15,751 nucleotides of DNA from assembly GCA_018658605.1 (NCBI GenBank), contig JABHUV010000064.1, forward strand, positions 1-15,751, read 5' to 3'. The notes beneath the pieces were generated by a model that ran no database searches, was not told the origin of the DNA, and saw only the letters and a program-made list of their open reading frames with translations. This document shows positions 1 through 8,287 of this stretch, piece by piece (the first letter of the stretch is position 1; the number at the start of each line of letters is the position of its first letter). The DNA is from Planctomycetaceae bacterium (GTDB taxonomy: Bacteria > Planctomycetota > Planctomycetia > Pirellulales > Pirellulaceae). The position numbers were made by a program, and so were the translations under genes.

Positions 1-7
1 CACGACA

Positions 8-39
8 AAAGCCCACCAACAATTTTGTAGGTGAGCTTT
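8..39 (-). terminator. Likely intrinsic terminator of tRNA-Lys
   Basis: On the minus strand, just past the tRNA 3' end, AAAGCTCACC (39-30) pairs with GGTGGGCTTT (17-8). This gives a 10-bp stem with one G-U pair and a 12-nt loop. The 3' arm ends in a short T stretch (TTTT, 11-7 region) and is then interrupted by G, so the U-tract is modest. Position right after a tRNA supports a terminator role. Confidence 0.5.
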
Positions 40-44
40 GTAGT

Positions 45-116
<72 letters not shown>

Positions 117-127
117 TTAAGCGTTTA

Positions 128-156
128 AGTTGAATTGGTACCCGCGAATTTGTCAA
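128..156 (-). promoter_or_regulatory. Candidate sigma70-type promoter of tRNA-Lys
   Basis: The minus strand has a perfect -35 TTGACA (156-151), a 17-bp spacer, and TCAACT (133-128) where a -10 would sit (3 of 6 to consensus). The predicted start near 121 gives a leader of about 5 nt before the tRNA 5' end at 116, typical of tRNA genes. The weak -10 lowers confidence. Confidence 0.45.
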
Positions 157-218
157 CCACTTGTAGCATCAATACACATGCATCAGCTAACCTCTATATT
201 TTCGACCAAATAGACGTA

Positions 219-1583
219 TTACTTTTGTCCAATTGAAGAAAGCCCAATGGAATACAGATAGTCCGCAGTCCTAATTATCAAGCTTTCACCAGCTAGCGCT
301 GGTGTGGCCATCGCCATCTCTTCATCTCCTAAGCGATTCCGCCCAACCAATTCATATTGATCACCCGCCTTAAGAACAAATGTCTCGCCATCTTCATTCA
401 AACAAAACACGTGCCCTCGATAAGCCCATGGCGAACTAGTAAACGCACGACCTCCATTGATTCGCTGCCGCGAGTAGATCTCTTTTCCGGTACGAGCATC
501 AAAGCAAGCAAAGAAACCTCGATCATACAACACGTATATTCTGCCCTGATACAGCAGCGATGAAGGATTGTAGGGAGCCGCATTCTTTTGACACCACACA
601 ATATAATCGTTGCTGGTTTGATCCGCTTTGAGTGTAATATCGCCCGTTGCCCCAGGTCGAATTGCAAACAACGGTTTACGGTTATCAACTACATATCCAG
701 AGCTAACATAGAGCATATCATCCTCAGCGTACGCTGTTGCTATTGTAATACTGGAATTGCCGCTGAACTGATACAATAATTTTCCCATCAGATCGTAGGC
801 TCGATTAGCACCAGTGCCCGGAACAATAATTTCAGTGCGCAGTGAATTCTTCCAAACAAATGGAGTCGACCAGTTACTATTCTCATCGCGTTTGACTTCC
901 CAAATCAAATTACCCGTAGTCTTGTCGAGCATTTGCAACCGTGATTGCTGTTCATTGTCATCCACGATAATTAGCCGATCACCGTGTAGTACCGGCGAAG
1001 CCGCAGTACCCCAATCGTTACGCATTTTCGCAGCAATTCCGATATGACTCCAAACCGTCTTGCCTGTTAAATCAAAACAATAAGTCCCCTGGTGACCAAA
1101 CGAAACATACAAGTATTTCCCGTCGGTCACTGGTGTGGATGAAGCAAAGCTATTTTTGATATGCACCGGTGCAGTTGGATTTCCTTTATGTACTTCTCGC
1201 AACCAAATCTGCTTCCCTGTCTGTAAGTCACGACAGACAACATTCCAATGATGCACGCCCGTCGGGGGACGATTTCGATCACCTCCAAAATACAGTCCCT
1301 TTTTAGCCGCTTCTGTTTCGCCTTCATTGGCAACCGCTGTGTAGAAAATCTTACCACCGGTCACAACTGGCGATGACCAACCACGTCCCACCGTCGGCAC
1401 CTTCCATTGAATGTTTTTATTGGCCTCTAAACCCCAAGTTAACGGCAGTTTTGGATTGTCACTGACACCTCGTGCACCAGGACCGCGAAACTGTTGCCAT
1501 TCTTGAGCAGACGTGGCTAGTACACTAGACAAACAGAGGGCAAGCGTAACACCGATAAACCGTAATCGCAAGTTCTCTACCAT
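219..1583 (-). CDS. Secreted PQQ-type beta-propeller repeat protein
   Basis: This is a 454-residue exported protein. The N-terminus (LRLRF, then a hydrophobic stretch at about 9-23 ending in TSA|QEW) is a signal peptide with likely cleavage after residue 26. The rest is a chain of propeller blades in the PQQ/BamB style: a 'SSPVV.GGKIFYT' strand followed by 'DLQTGKQIW' (about 119-127), repeated as 'DLTGKTVW' (171-178), 'DKTTGNLIW' (220-228) and 'DARTGKEIY' (362-370). The mature start WQQFRGPGARGV is very common in planctomycete propeller proteins of unknown substrate. I see no haem-binding motif and no clear set of PQQ or metal ligands of an alcohol or glucose dehydrogenase, so a scaffold or binding role is as likely as an enzyme. 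The ATG at 1583 fits the signal peptide and is preceded by AGGGA/AAGG-like sequence. It lies 95 bp after the preceding gene on the same strand, so co-transcription with uvrA is possible but not shown. Fold is confident; function is open. Confidence 0.85.
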   Translation of the reverse strand: MVENLRLRFIGVTLALCLSSVLATSAQEWQQFRGPGARGVSDNPKLPLTWGLEANKNIQWKVPTVGRGWSSPVVTGGKIFYTAVANEGETEAAKKGLYFGGDRNRPPTGVHHWNVVCRDLQTGKQIWLREVHKGNPTAPVHIKNSFASSTPVTDGKYLYVSFGHQGTYCFDLTGKTVWSHIGIAAKMRNDWGTAASPVLHGDRLIIVDDNEQQSRLQMLDKTTGNLIWEVKRDENSNWSTPFVWKNSLRTEIIVPGTGANRAYDLMGKLLYQFSGNSSITIATAYAEDDMLYVSSGYVVDNRKPLFAIRPGATGDITLKADQTSNDYIVWCQKNAAPYNPSSLLYQGRIYVLYDRGFFACFDARTGKEIYSRQRINGGRAFTSSPWAYRGHVFCLNEDGETFVLKAGDQYELVGRNRLGDEEMAMATPALAGESLIIRTADYLYSIGLSSIGQK

Positions 1584-1678
1584 TGCCTTATTCCCTATCG
1601 CTATAAATGGTGTAAATCATCAATTGGTATTGTACAAATATTAAAGTGCAACGGTCACTCAATCAATGCGCAAACGTT

Positions 1679-2632
1679 TTAATTTGTGGTGAAGATGCAA
1701 TACCCCGCATAATCACCTTCCGCTGCTACATCTTTCTGCAGACCTGCACATTGATTGCGCGCTGTCACACAATCCTCAAAAGATCGAATATCAGAAACTA
1801 TCACTGGCATCTTCTGCCAATCAGCACATGCACTAACATCCGAGATGTTAGCGACATCCATAATGCAAAACTGAGCCCATGCGGGTAACGGTTTACTGAT
1901 ATCTGAGACACGACAGCCAATCGGTATCCGCACATTATTTAAGTCAATGGCTTTGGTCTCAACATCGCCATCGATGATACATGCCATTACCGATCCCCAA
2001 GCATTGATTTTTTCAATTGCGGAAATTGTCTTTTCGGCATCTGACTGTTGCACAATCGACAAAATCGCTACGCCATTAAGGGTCGCCAAATTACATTGTT
2101 CCGCCGTTGGATTAATCACAATGCAGGCCAATCCTTCCTCGCGAAACTGCTCACCGCCATCACTGAGTACATCGTCCAAGGGGTGCTGTACGCAACGCAA
2201 TACCCACCGCCGGTAGTTACCATTTAAATCTGTTTGGTAAAAACTATTTTGCCTAATTTCATTAGCGCGAAATGTAAACAAATGCTGTGACTGTTGTTTG
2301 CATTTTCCCGCTTGCATCAATTCAATATCAACCTTGTATGTCGCCGGCAACCTAGCCGTCCAAGCGCAGGGATCTGGGATTCTAGCAGCGGCCAATAAGC
2401 CCTCGCCGTCGCCTTGATCTTGAAATGCAATTACTGCCGGTAAGGTTTCACTGTGCACGCAGTAAGGCCCAACAATCTGACCTGTAATCCGCCAGCCGGC
2501 TTGCCAAGCAGACTGTCCGTCAAGGTTATCTTCAGCAGAACTAGCCGGATTCGTCCGCACAAACACTTGAGTGCTGATACTATTAAATGGCCCTTGAATC
2601 ATCTCGATTTCTAAATTTGAAAATTCCGTCAT
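1679..2632 (-). CDS. Uncharacterised protein with GH2-like architecture, coupled to uvrA
   Basis: This is a 317-residue protein without signal peptide or membrane segment. I do not recognise a named family. Residues about 45-125 read like a beta-sandwich of the kind preceding the barrel of glycoside hydrolase family 2, with the 'IPDPCAWTARLPATYKVDIEL' region (85-105) resembling the W-x-P-x-x-P-x-L-Y strand. Residues about 131-195 ('DLNGNYRRWVLRCVQHP', then 'FREEGLACIVINPT', then 'LNGVAILSIVQ') follow the start of the GH2 barrel (LNGK...LRGVN.H, then 'G.N.IR', then 'D..GI.V..E'). The protein then ends well short of a full barrel and I find no GH2 acid/base-nucleophile pair, so I infer a non-catalytic relic or repurposed fold. 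It has 13 cysteines in 317 residues, high for a cytosolic protein, but no CxxC metal site. Its ATG overlaps the uvrA stop (ATGA, 2629-2632), implying translational coupling. It is real by length, coupling and codon use; its function is unknown. Confidence 0.75.
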   Translation of the reverse strand: MTEFSNLEIEMIQGPFNSISTQVFVRTNPASSAEDNLDGQSAWQAGWRITGQIVGPYCVHSETLPAVIAFQDQGDGEGLLAAARIPDPCAWTARLPATYKVDIELMQAGKCKQQSQHLFTFRANEIRQNSFYQTDLNGNYRRWVLRCVQHPLDDVLSDGGEQFREEGLACIVINPTAEQCNLATLNGVAILSIVQQSDAEKTISAIEKINAWGSVMACIIDGDVETKAIDLNNVRIPIGCRVSDISKPLPAWAQFCIMDVANISDVSACADWQKMPVIVSDIRSFEDCVTARNQCAGLQKDVAAEGDYAGYCIFTTN

Positions 2633-5592
2633 CCAGCTATCTCCGTCACCTGTTTGAGGGCTTCTTTAAGATATTGACCTGTGTAGGAATCAGGATTATC
2701 AGCCACTTGCTCAGGTGTTCCACTTGCCACAATTACTCCGCCTTCATCCGCCGCCCCTGGGCCAAGGTCGATGATGTAATCAGCTGCCTTCATTAGTTGC
2801 AAGTTATGCTCCACAACAATCATAGAGTGCCCCACGGCTAACAATGTATCGAAACAATCCTGTAGTACCAACACGTCGCTAAAGTGTAGACCTGTCGTTG
2901 GTTCATCAAGCACAAACAGGGTGCGTTGTCTTTTCTTAATAGACATGTAGGACGCTAGTTTGAGTCGTTGAGCTTCTCCGGAGGAAAGGGTGTTAGCTGG
3001 TTGCCCGAGTGTCAAGTATTCCAGCCCCACATCGATTAGTCGTTTTAATTTCGTTTGTACTTTAGGTTGACCGCGGAAAAACGAAAATGCTTCCCGCACG
3101 GTCATTTCCAATACGTCCGCAATATTCATCCCTCGGTACGTAACTTGCAACACGTCATCGCCATATCGACTGCCACCGCACTGGGGACATTTCATAAACA
3201 CATCCGCAAGAAACTGCATGTCAATTTCCAGATGGCCATCACCATTACACGTCGTACATCGACCTCCGTCTACGTTAAAGCTAAAATGCCCGGGAGTATA
3301 ATTGTGTGTCCGTGCATCAAGTGTTTCAGCAAAAACCGCTCGAATTTGATCGAACGCTTTGATATACGTTACGGGGTTACTGCGAGGTGAACGCCCGATA
3401 GGACTTTGGTCAATCAACACCACTTCATCAATTTGACCATCGCCCACTATGTCCTTATAGGGCAAGGGCTTGGATACGCTTTGCCGCTTACGTTTACACA
3501 AGGCACCATAAAGAGTGTCCTGAACCAAGGTGCTCTTACCACTACCACTGACTCCCGTGACTAAACACAACACCCCCAGAGGAAACTCTGCTGTGATATT
3601 TTGTAGATTATGACCGGTGGCTCCACTCAACTTTATCCAACCGTGATTTGTTTTACGACGCTCGCTGGGTACCAATTCACCGCGTGCTCCGGATAAATAC
3701 GCTCCCGTCAAACAGTTTTCATCCTTGAGCATTTGCGTTGGAGTGCCTTGAAAGGTAATCCGACCACCCCGATTTCCCGCCCCAGGACCAAATTCTACAA
3801 CTTGGTCGGACAATTGAATCATCGATGGTTCATGTTCGACCACGACCACTGTGTTGCCTCGATTACGCAAATCCAAGATTGCCGTCGATAGCTGTTCTAC
3901 GTCCCGAGGATGCAATCCCACGGAAGGTTCATCCAACACGTAAAGCATATTTACAAGGCTCGACCCGAGCGCCGTTGTCAAGGAAACCCTCTGCGATTCG
4001 CCACCAGAAAGTGTCCGTAACGTACGATCTAACGTCAAATAACCTAGGCCTACTTTGTCGAGATAATACAACCTACCGCGAACTTGTTCGAGAATCAATT
4101 TCCCCACGCTAAGCTGCCACTCACTCAAATCCAACGCATCAAAAAATGAAATCACGTCACGAATCTTCATTTGGCATATTTCGGCGATATTAGATCCACC
4201 AACGAACGTGGCTAACGCTTCTGTATTTAGTCGATCCCCATTGCAATGCGTACACCGCCGGTAACTGCGCCAACGACTCAGGAACACCCGTAGATGCATT
4301 TTATATTTTCGTTTTTCCAGCCATGCAAAAAAACCATTCAACCCACCAAACTCTCGCTCCCGAATTCCTTCGTGAATTATCTTCAAGTGCGCTTGTTTAA
4401 GTTCGCGAAAAGGCATATCAACGGGCAGATCGTAGTCTTCTGCTAACGCCAGCAGTTCATGGCGCTCATGCTCATAGGCGGGCGAATTCCAGGGTGCAAT
4501 CGCGCCTTCTCGAATCGTTTTACTTTCGTCAGGAACAATCAATTCCATATCGTTGTAAATGACGTTGCCAAATCCCTCGCACGTTGGGCAGGCCCCGAGA
4601 GGACTGTTGAAACTATACAAACGAGGTTGCGGCGCTGAAAATTCTTGCTCGCAGGATTTGCATTGATAACTGGCGCTATAACGCTGCTCGTACCATGACC
4701 TCCCAGTAATCACTCGTGTATTTTCATTTTTGTCGGCATCATTTGGTTGAGATACCTCACTAGCGTCCTGTTCGACAAGCACGACACACATCTCAGCAGG
4801 TTGTGCAAATGCAGTTTCCAATGAGTCTTGAAAACGCGTTGGTGACGCTTCTGCTGGAGGAACTGATAAACGGTCCACTATAAAAATCAATTGCACTGTT
4901 TCTATTGGCCGAGCGAACTGCTCGATACAATATTGCACGACCTGCTGTATTTGATCATCCAATTTGATCATCACGTCACCTGCAATGACGCGAACAAAAC
5001 CATTTTCTAGATAGCCCGCTAACGATTGTTCAATCAAATCGGCAAGATCAGAATCGGTAACCTCAGATTCTCGCAACAAATCCTGATGATTAATAGTTGC
5101 TGTAAAACCCACCATACAACGGACTTGAGGGCGGGTTAGCGTGAGTTCCTTGGCAACCGACTCGGCGGAATCCTGTTGTACGGTACGGTCGCATTGGGGA
5201 CAAACGATTGTTCCAATTTTCGCAAATAACAAACGCAAGTAATTGGCCGTCTCGGTAGCGGTTCCAATTGTAGAGCGACTATTGCGATTGGTTGTTTTTC
5301 GCGTAACCGCTACAGCCGGCGGGATGCCTGTCAGACTCGCCGCCGTTGGCTTTTCTAGCCGATCAAGGAACTGCCGAGTATACGCGGAAAAACTCTCGAT
5401 GTATCGCCGTTGTCCCTCGGCATAGAGTGTGTCCAAGGCCAAGCTCGTTTTACCACTACCGCTAACGCCGCAAAATGCGATCAACTGATTGTGCTGGAAG
5501 TCGATATCGATGTTCTGCAAATTGTGTACCGCAACACCACGCAACTCAATGTCGCGGAGATTGGCTTTCGGTGCCTTGGGACGTCCCGTCAT
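2629..5592 (-). CDS. uvrA: UvrA, excinuclease ABC subunit A (divergent planctomycete-type)
   Basis: UvrA is the damage-recognising ATPase of nucleotide excision repair, acting as a cytoplasmic dimer that loads UvrB on DNA. This 987-residue protein (about 940 in E. coli) has both ABC modules. Module I has Walker A GVSGSGKT (42-49), the YIESFSAYTRQFLDRLEKP segment, a zinc site C311/C314-C335/C338, signature LSGGESQR (528-535) and Walker B YVLDEPSVGLH (551-561). Module II has Walker A GVSGSGKS (680-687), zinc hook C779-x2-C-x19-C-x2-C805, signature LSSGEAQR (869-876) and Walker B LFVLDEPTTGLH (892-903). Extra CxxC pairs are at 131/134 and 447/450. Residues about 131-300, where the UvrB-binding domain sits, are present but diverge strongly from the E. 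coli sequence. The second signature has LSSGE instead of LSGGE. The ATG at 5592 puts the first Walker A at the usual distance; a G-rich SD-like run (5604-5611) lies 11 nt upstream. It heads a leftward unit with the coupled gene at 2632. Family is certain; whether this is the main NER UvrA or a paralogue cannot be told here. Confidence 0.95.
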   Translation of the reverse strand: MTGRPKAPKANLRDIELRGVAVHNLQNIDIDFQHNQLIAFCGVSGSGKTSLALDTLYAEGQRRYIESFSAYTRQFLDRLEKPTAASLTGIPPAVAVTRKTTNRNSRSTIGTATETANYLRLLFAKIGTIVCPQCDRTVQQDSAESVAKELTLTRPQVRCMVGFTATINHQDLLRESEVTDSDLADLIEQSLAGYLENGFVRVIAGDVMIKLDDQIQQVVQYCIEQFARPIETVQLIFIVDRLSVPPAEASPTRFQDSLETAFAQPAEMCVVLVEQDASEVSQPNDADKNENTRVITGRSWYEQRYSASYQCKSCEQEFSAPQPRLYSFNSPLGACPTCEGFGNVIYNDMELIVPDESKTIREGAIAPWNSPAYEHERHELLALAEDYDLPVDMPFRELKQAHLKIIHEGIREREFGGLNGFFAWLEKRKYKMHLRVFLSRWRSYRRCTHCNGDRLNTEALATFVGGSNIAEICQMKIRDVISFFDALDLSEWQLSVGKLILEQVRGRLYYLDKVGLGYLTLDRTLRTLSGGESQRVSLTTALGSSLVNMLYVLDEPSVGLHPRDVEQLSTAILDLRNRGNTVVVVEHEPSMIQLSDQVVEFGPGAGNRGGRITFQGTPTQMLKDENCLTGAYLSGARGELVPSERRKTNHGWIKLSGATGHNLQNITAEFPLGVLCLVTGVSGSGKSTLVQDTLYGALCKRKRQSVSKPLPYKDIVGDGQIDEVVLIDQSPIGRSPRSNPVTYIKAFDQIRAVFAETLDARTHNYTPGHFSFNVDGGRCTTCNGDGHLEIDMQFLADVFMKCPQCGGSRYGDDVLQVTYRGMNIADVLEMTVREAFSFFRGQPKVQTKLKRLIDVGLEYLTLGQPANTLSSGEAQRLKLASYMSIKKRQRTLFVLDEPTTGLHFSDVLVLQDCFDTLLAVGHSMIVVEHNLQLMKAADYIIDLGPGAADEGGVIVASGTPEQVADNPDSYTGQYLKEALKQVTEIAG

Positions 5593-5642
5593 CTGTTGTA
5601 AAGCCCCCCCTACTGAGGATATTGGCCTAAAGTTAATCCCTC

Positions 5643-5671
5643 ATAATAGATTTTTTGCAAGCATATTACCA
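5643..5671 (-). promoter_or_regulatory. Candidate promoter for uvrA
   Basis: On the minus strand TGGTAA (5671-5666, 3 of 6 to -35 consensus), a 17-bp spacer and TATTAT (5648-5643, 5 of 6 to -10) would start transcription near 5636, giving a leader of about 44 nt before the uvrA ATG. The -35 is poor, so this is tentative. No LexA-type CTGT-N8-ACAG box is seen near it. Confidence 0.25.
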
Positions 5672-5788
5672 GCACCACGTTTACGCCCCGCAATAATTGT
5701 AAATAGCCTCAAAACCAACGTGCTTTTACTGCTAAGCCTTTATGGATATCTCATGCCACACAAGTTGCGTTTGATTGGCAGCCCCGAG

Positions 5789-5816
5789 TTTACCGATTAG
5801 ATACTTCGCTTATAAT
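5789..5816 (+). promoter_or_regulatory. Candidate promoter for the 5881-ligA(-thiF-like) unit
   Basis: TTTACC (5789-5794, 4 of 6 to TTGACA), a 16-bp spacer and a perfect TATAAT (5811-5816) predict a start near 5823, with a leader of about 58 nt before the GTG at 5881. It is the only consensus -10 on this strand in the 288-bp divergent region shared with uvrA. The rest of that region (5593-5788) shows no other clear element. Confidence 0.4.
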
Positions 5817-5880
5817 AAATGGATGAAAGCCACTTCAAATTGCATTCAATTCCGTCTCCCAGTATCAAGGTACATTCGGC

Positions 5881-6255
5881 GTGTCCACAGAATCTAACAA
5901 ACCGGTACCAAAAAAGAATGTGTTTTACTTTCTTCTCGTCGCCACTGGTATCCTGTTCGCGACCACCGCCTGCGCCTACGGAGTGATGACTGTGACGTTT
6001 ATTCGTGCGGCTGAGATGACCAACCATTTATCTCCGGAACCAGTTACTCAACCACCGTTAATACAGTTCTTAGATACTAATGGGGTTAGCCTTATGATTT
6101 ATGAGCTCGGTGTGTTATGCTTTTTCTGTGTTGCAGCGATGGTTTTAGACGAAGTTCGCGATCGTCGCGCCGCCGACAATGAGGCTAGTGTTGAAGCGCG
6201 ATCGGATGAACAGCCCGATGTGCAACCCGACGTTGAGCAGGAGACATCGAGTTGA
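5881..6255 (+). CDS. Small two-helix membrane protein overlapping ligA
   Basis: This 124-residue protein is of a family I do not recognise. It has a short basic N-terminus (K8, K11, K12), a hydrophobic helix at about 14-39, a predicted extracytoplasmic loop at 42-69, a second helix at about 71-89, then RDRR and a hydrophilic acidic tail to 124 (D/E/Q/P/V-rich). The charge pattern predicts both ends in the cytoplasm. C31 follows a hydrophobic stretch but the residues before it (TTA) do not make a good lipobox, so I do not call it a lipoprotein. The start is GTG with AAGG ten bases upstream; no better upstream start is in frame. Its TGA (6253-6255) overlaps the TTG start of ligA (6252-6254), so the two are very likely co-expressed and translationally coupled. 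Whether it helps LigA or is only a neighbour is unknown. Confidence 0.75.
   Translation: MSTESNKPVPKKNVFYFLLVATGILFATTACAYGVMTVTFIRAAEMTNHLSPEPVTQPPLIQFLDTNGVSLMIYELGVLCFFCVAAMVLDEVRDRRAADNEASVEARSDEQPDVQPDVEQETSS
6239..6244 (+). promoter_or_regulatory. Shine-Dalgarno that fixes the TTG start of ligA
   Basis: AGGAGA lies inside the last codons of the preceding gene, seven bases before TTG 6252. It supports initiation at a rare TTG codon that overlaps the previous stop. Confidence 0.7.
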
Positions 6256-8255
6256 CCGCCGAAATTAAAAAAACTATTGCTGAGTTGCAGCTACAAATCG
6301 AACACCACAATCAGCTTTATTATATCGACGCTGCTCCCGAGATGTCGGACCTCGAATACGACAAACTACTCGCTCAATTAAAAAACCTCGAAAAACAGCA
6401 CCCCGAGTATGCGCGTAGTGACAGTCCGACTCAACAAGTTGGCGAGCAAACGGTCGTGACACTCCAATCCGTCCCGCACCGCATACCAATGCTGTCGATT
6501 GATAACACTTACAATCTCGAAGAACTCAATAAATTCGGGCAACGTACGCTAGACCTACTCGACGACCAGGACGCCCACTGGGTTGTGGAACTAAAAATCG
6601 ATGGAGTAGCAGCGTCGGTTATTTACGAAAACGGAAAGCTTGTACGAGCGGTTACCCGCGGTGATGGTAAAGTCGGCGATGACATCACTCACAATATCCG
6701 CACGATTGCAGACCTACCTGCTGAGCTAAGTGGCGACCACGTTCCAGCAATACTTGAGGTCCGCGGTGAAGTCTATATGACCAATCAAAATTTAGCCCGG
6801 ATCAATGAACACCAACAAGAACAGGGCGGGACATTATTCAAAAACACTCGTAACGCCACCGCGGGGAGCATCCGCCAATTGGACAGTACTGTTTGTGCCC
6901 AACGCCACCTGCAGATGTTTTGCCATGGCATTGGATACTGTGAAGGAATCACAGCGACCAACCATATGGAATTCTTAGACGAAATTCGTAGTTATGGATT
7001 GCCCGCGTCACCGTTAGTTGAGAGTTTTCCAGATTTTGCAACTGCCGTGGAACATTGCCAACATCTAACGCAACAACTACAAGACATCGACTTTGAAGTC
7101 GACGGCATTGTGCTGAAGCTAAACGACATTGAACAACGGTCACAACTTGGTAGCACCACCCGCAGCCCACGCTGGATTGTCGCTTACAAATGGGAGCGCT
7201 ATGAAGCGATTACTCGCTTAAACGAAATTCGAGTGCAAATTGGTAAGACCGGCGCAATTACTCCCGTCGCTGAACTAAAACCGGTGGAATTGGCAGGCAC
7301 AACCGTAAGTCGCGCAAGTCTACACAATGCGGACGAAATCCAACGCAAAGATATCCGAGTGGGTGATGTCGTTGTTGTTGAAAAAGCGGGGAAGATTATT
7401 CCACGGATCGTACGAGTCGAAACGCATGAACGAACATGCCAGCTGCCAGTTTTTGAATTCCCGACTGCTTGCCCTGAATGTGAAACAACACTCGTACGAG
7501 ATGTCGGCGGCGTTTATATACGCTGCCCCAATTATGATTGCCCCGCACAATTACGGGAACGCCTCTGCTACTTTGCCGGTCGCACTGCCATGGACATCGA
7601 AGGCTTGGGAGATCGACTCGTTGAGCAATTGGTCGAAGCGGAATTAGTAAAAACATATGCCGATCTCTACCGCATCACGACTGACCAAATTGCAGCGCTT
7701 GATCGTATGGGAATGAAATCCGCACAGAATGTCGTCGAACAGATCGAGCTTAGCAAACAGCGGGGCCTAGATCGCTTACTCAATGCCCTCTCAATTCGAC
7801 ACGTGGGTGCTACAGTGGCAACACTTTTAGCCAAAGAATTTGGGGATATTCAGAGCCTCAGCGAAGCGACTGTCGCAAAACTCAGCAATGTGGAAGAAAT
7901 CGGAGATATCATTGCTGAGGGTGTGTTTGAGTATATGCACACACAACCCGGGATCGACATTGTATCGGAGTTGGCGAACGTTGGCGTCCTACTTGTATAC
8001 GATCAAGCGGAAAATTCTCCTGCAAGTGACTTGCTTGCAGATAAAACATTTGTTGTTACCGGAACCTTAACTAGTTTCACTCGCGGCCAAATACATGAAT
8101 TGATTATCGAAAACGGCGGTAGAACTTCTAGCAGCGTCTCTGGTAAGACCTCTTTTCTAATCGCTGGTGAAAACGCCGGTAGCAAACTAACAAAAGCAGA
8201 AGAACTCGGGATCACAGTGTTGTCCGAAAGTGAATTCGAAAACATGTTAAAGTAA
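6252..8255 (+). CDS. ligA: LigA, NAD+-dependent DNA ligase
   Basis: LigA seals nicks in DNA using NAD+ (adenylated enzyme, then adenylated 5' phosphate, then ligation) and is the essential replicative and repair ligase of bacteria. At 667 residues it is full length (671 in E. coli). Domains in order: Ia (1-about 65, with YYIDAAPEMSDLEYD contacting NMN), adenylation domain with catalytic K115 in ELKIDG (113-118) and motif VDGIVLK (283-289), OB fold (about 320-395), four-cysteine zinc finger C407-x2-C410-x14-C425-x4-C430, helix-hairpin-helix region (about 440-580, with MDIEGLGDRLVEQL) and C-terminal BRCT domain (about 593-667, DKTFVVTGTLTSFTR). The start is TTG at 6252: domain Ia begins exactly here and AGGAGA (6239-6244) lies 7 nt upstream, while no ATG fits. 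The start overlaps the previous stop by TTGA. All catalytic motifs look intact. Confidence 0.98.
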   Translation: MTAEIKKTIAELQLQIEHHNQLYYIDAAPEMSDLEYDKLLAQLKNLEKQHPEYARSDSPTQQVGEQTVVTLQSVPHRIPMLSIDNTYNLEELNKFGQRTLDLLDDQDAHWVVELKIDGVAASVIYENGKLVRAVTRGDGKVGDDITHNIRTIADLPAELSGDHVPAILEVRGEVYMTNQNLARINEHQQEQGGTLFKNTRNATAGSIRQLDSTVCAQRHLQMFCHGIGYCEGITATNHMEFLDEIRSYGLPASPLVESFPDFATAVEHCQHLTQQLQDIDFEVDGIVLKLNDIEQRSQLGSTTRSPRWIVAYKWERYEAITRLNEIRVQIGKTGAITPVAELKPVELAGTTVSRASLHNADEIQRKDIRVGDVVVVEKAGKIIPRIVRVETHERTCQLPVFEFPTACPECETTLVRDVGGVYIRCPNYDCPAQLRERLCYFAGRTAMDIEGLGDRLVEQLVEAELVKTYADLYRITTDQIAALDRMGMKSAQNVVEQIELSKQRGLDRLLNALSIRHVGATVATLLAKEFGDIQSLSEATVAKLSNVEEIGDIIAEGVFEYMHTQPGIDIVSELANVGVLLVYDQAENSPASDLLADKTFVVTGTLTSFTRGQIHELIIENGGRTSSSVSGKTSFLIAGENAGSKLTKAEELGITVLSESEFENMLK

Positions 8256-8287
8256 CTGTTGCCACTTCCTCTAACCTCTATAATCGC

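Noticed and set aside
5593..5601. CTGTTGTAA as a possible LexA (SOS) half-site next to uvrA
   Set aside because: The second half (ACAG at 8-base spacing) is missing, so it does not form a LexA operator.
5489..5800. 103-residue rightward reading frame across the uvrA start and the divergent region
   Set aside because: It is largely antisense to uvrA, has no recognisable domain, no ribosome binding site, and an odd composition; it would also cover the likely promoters.
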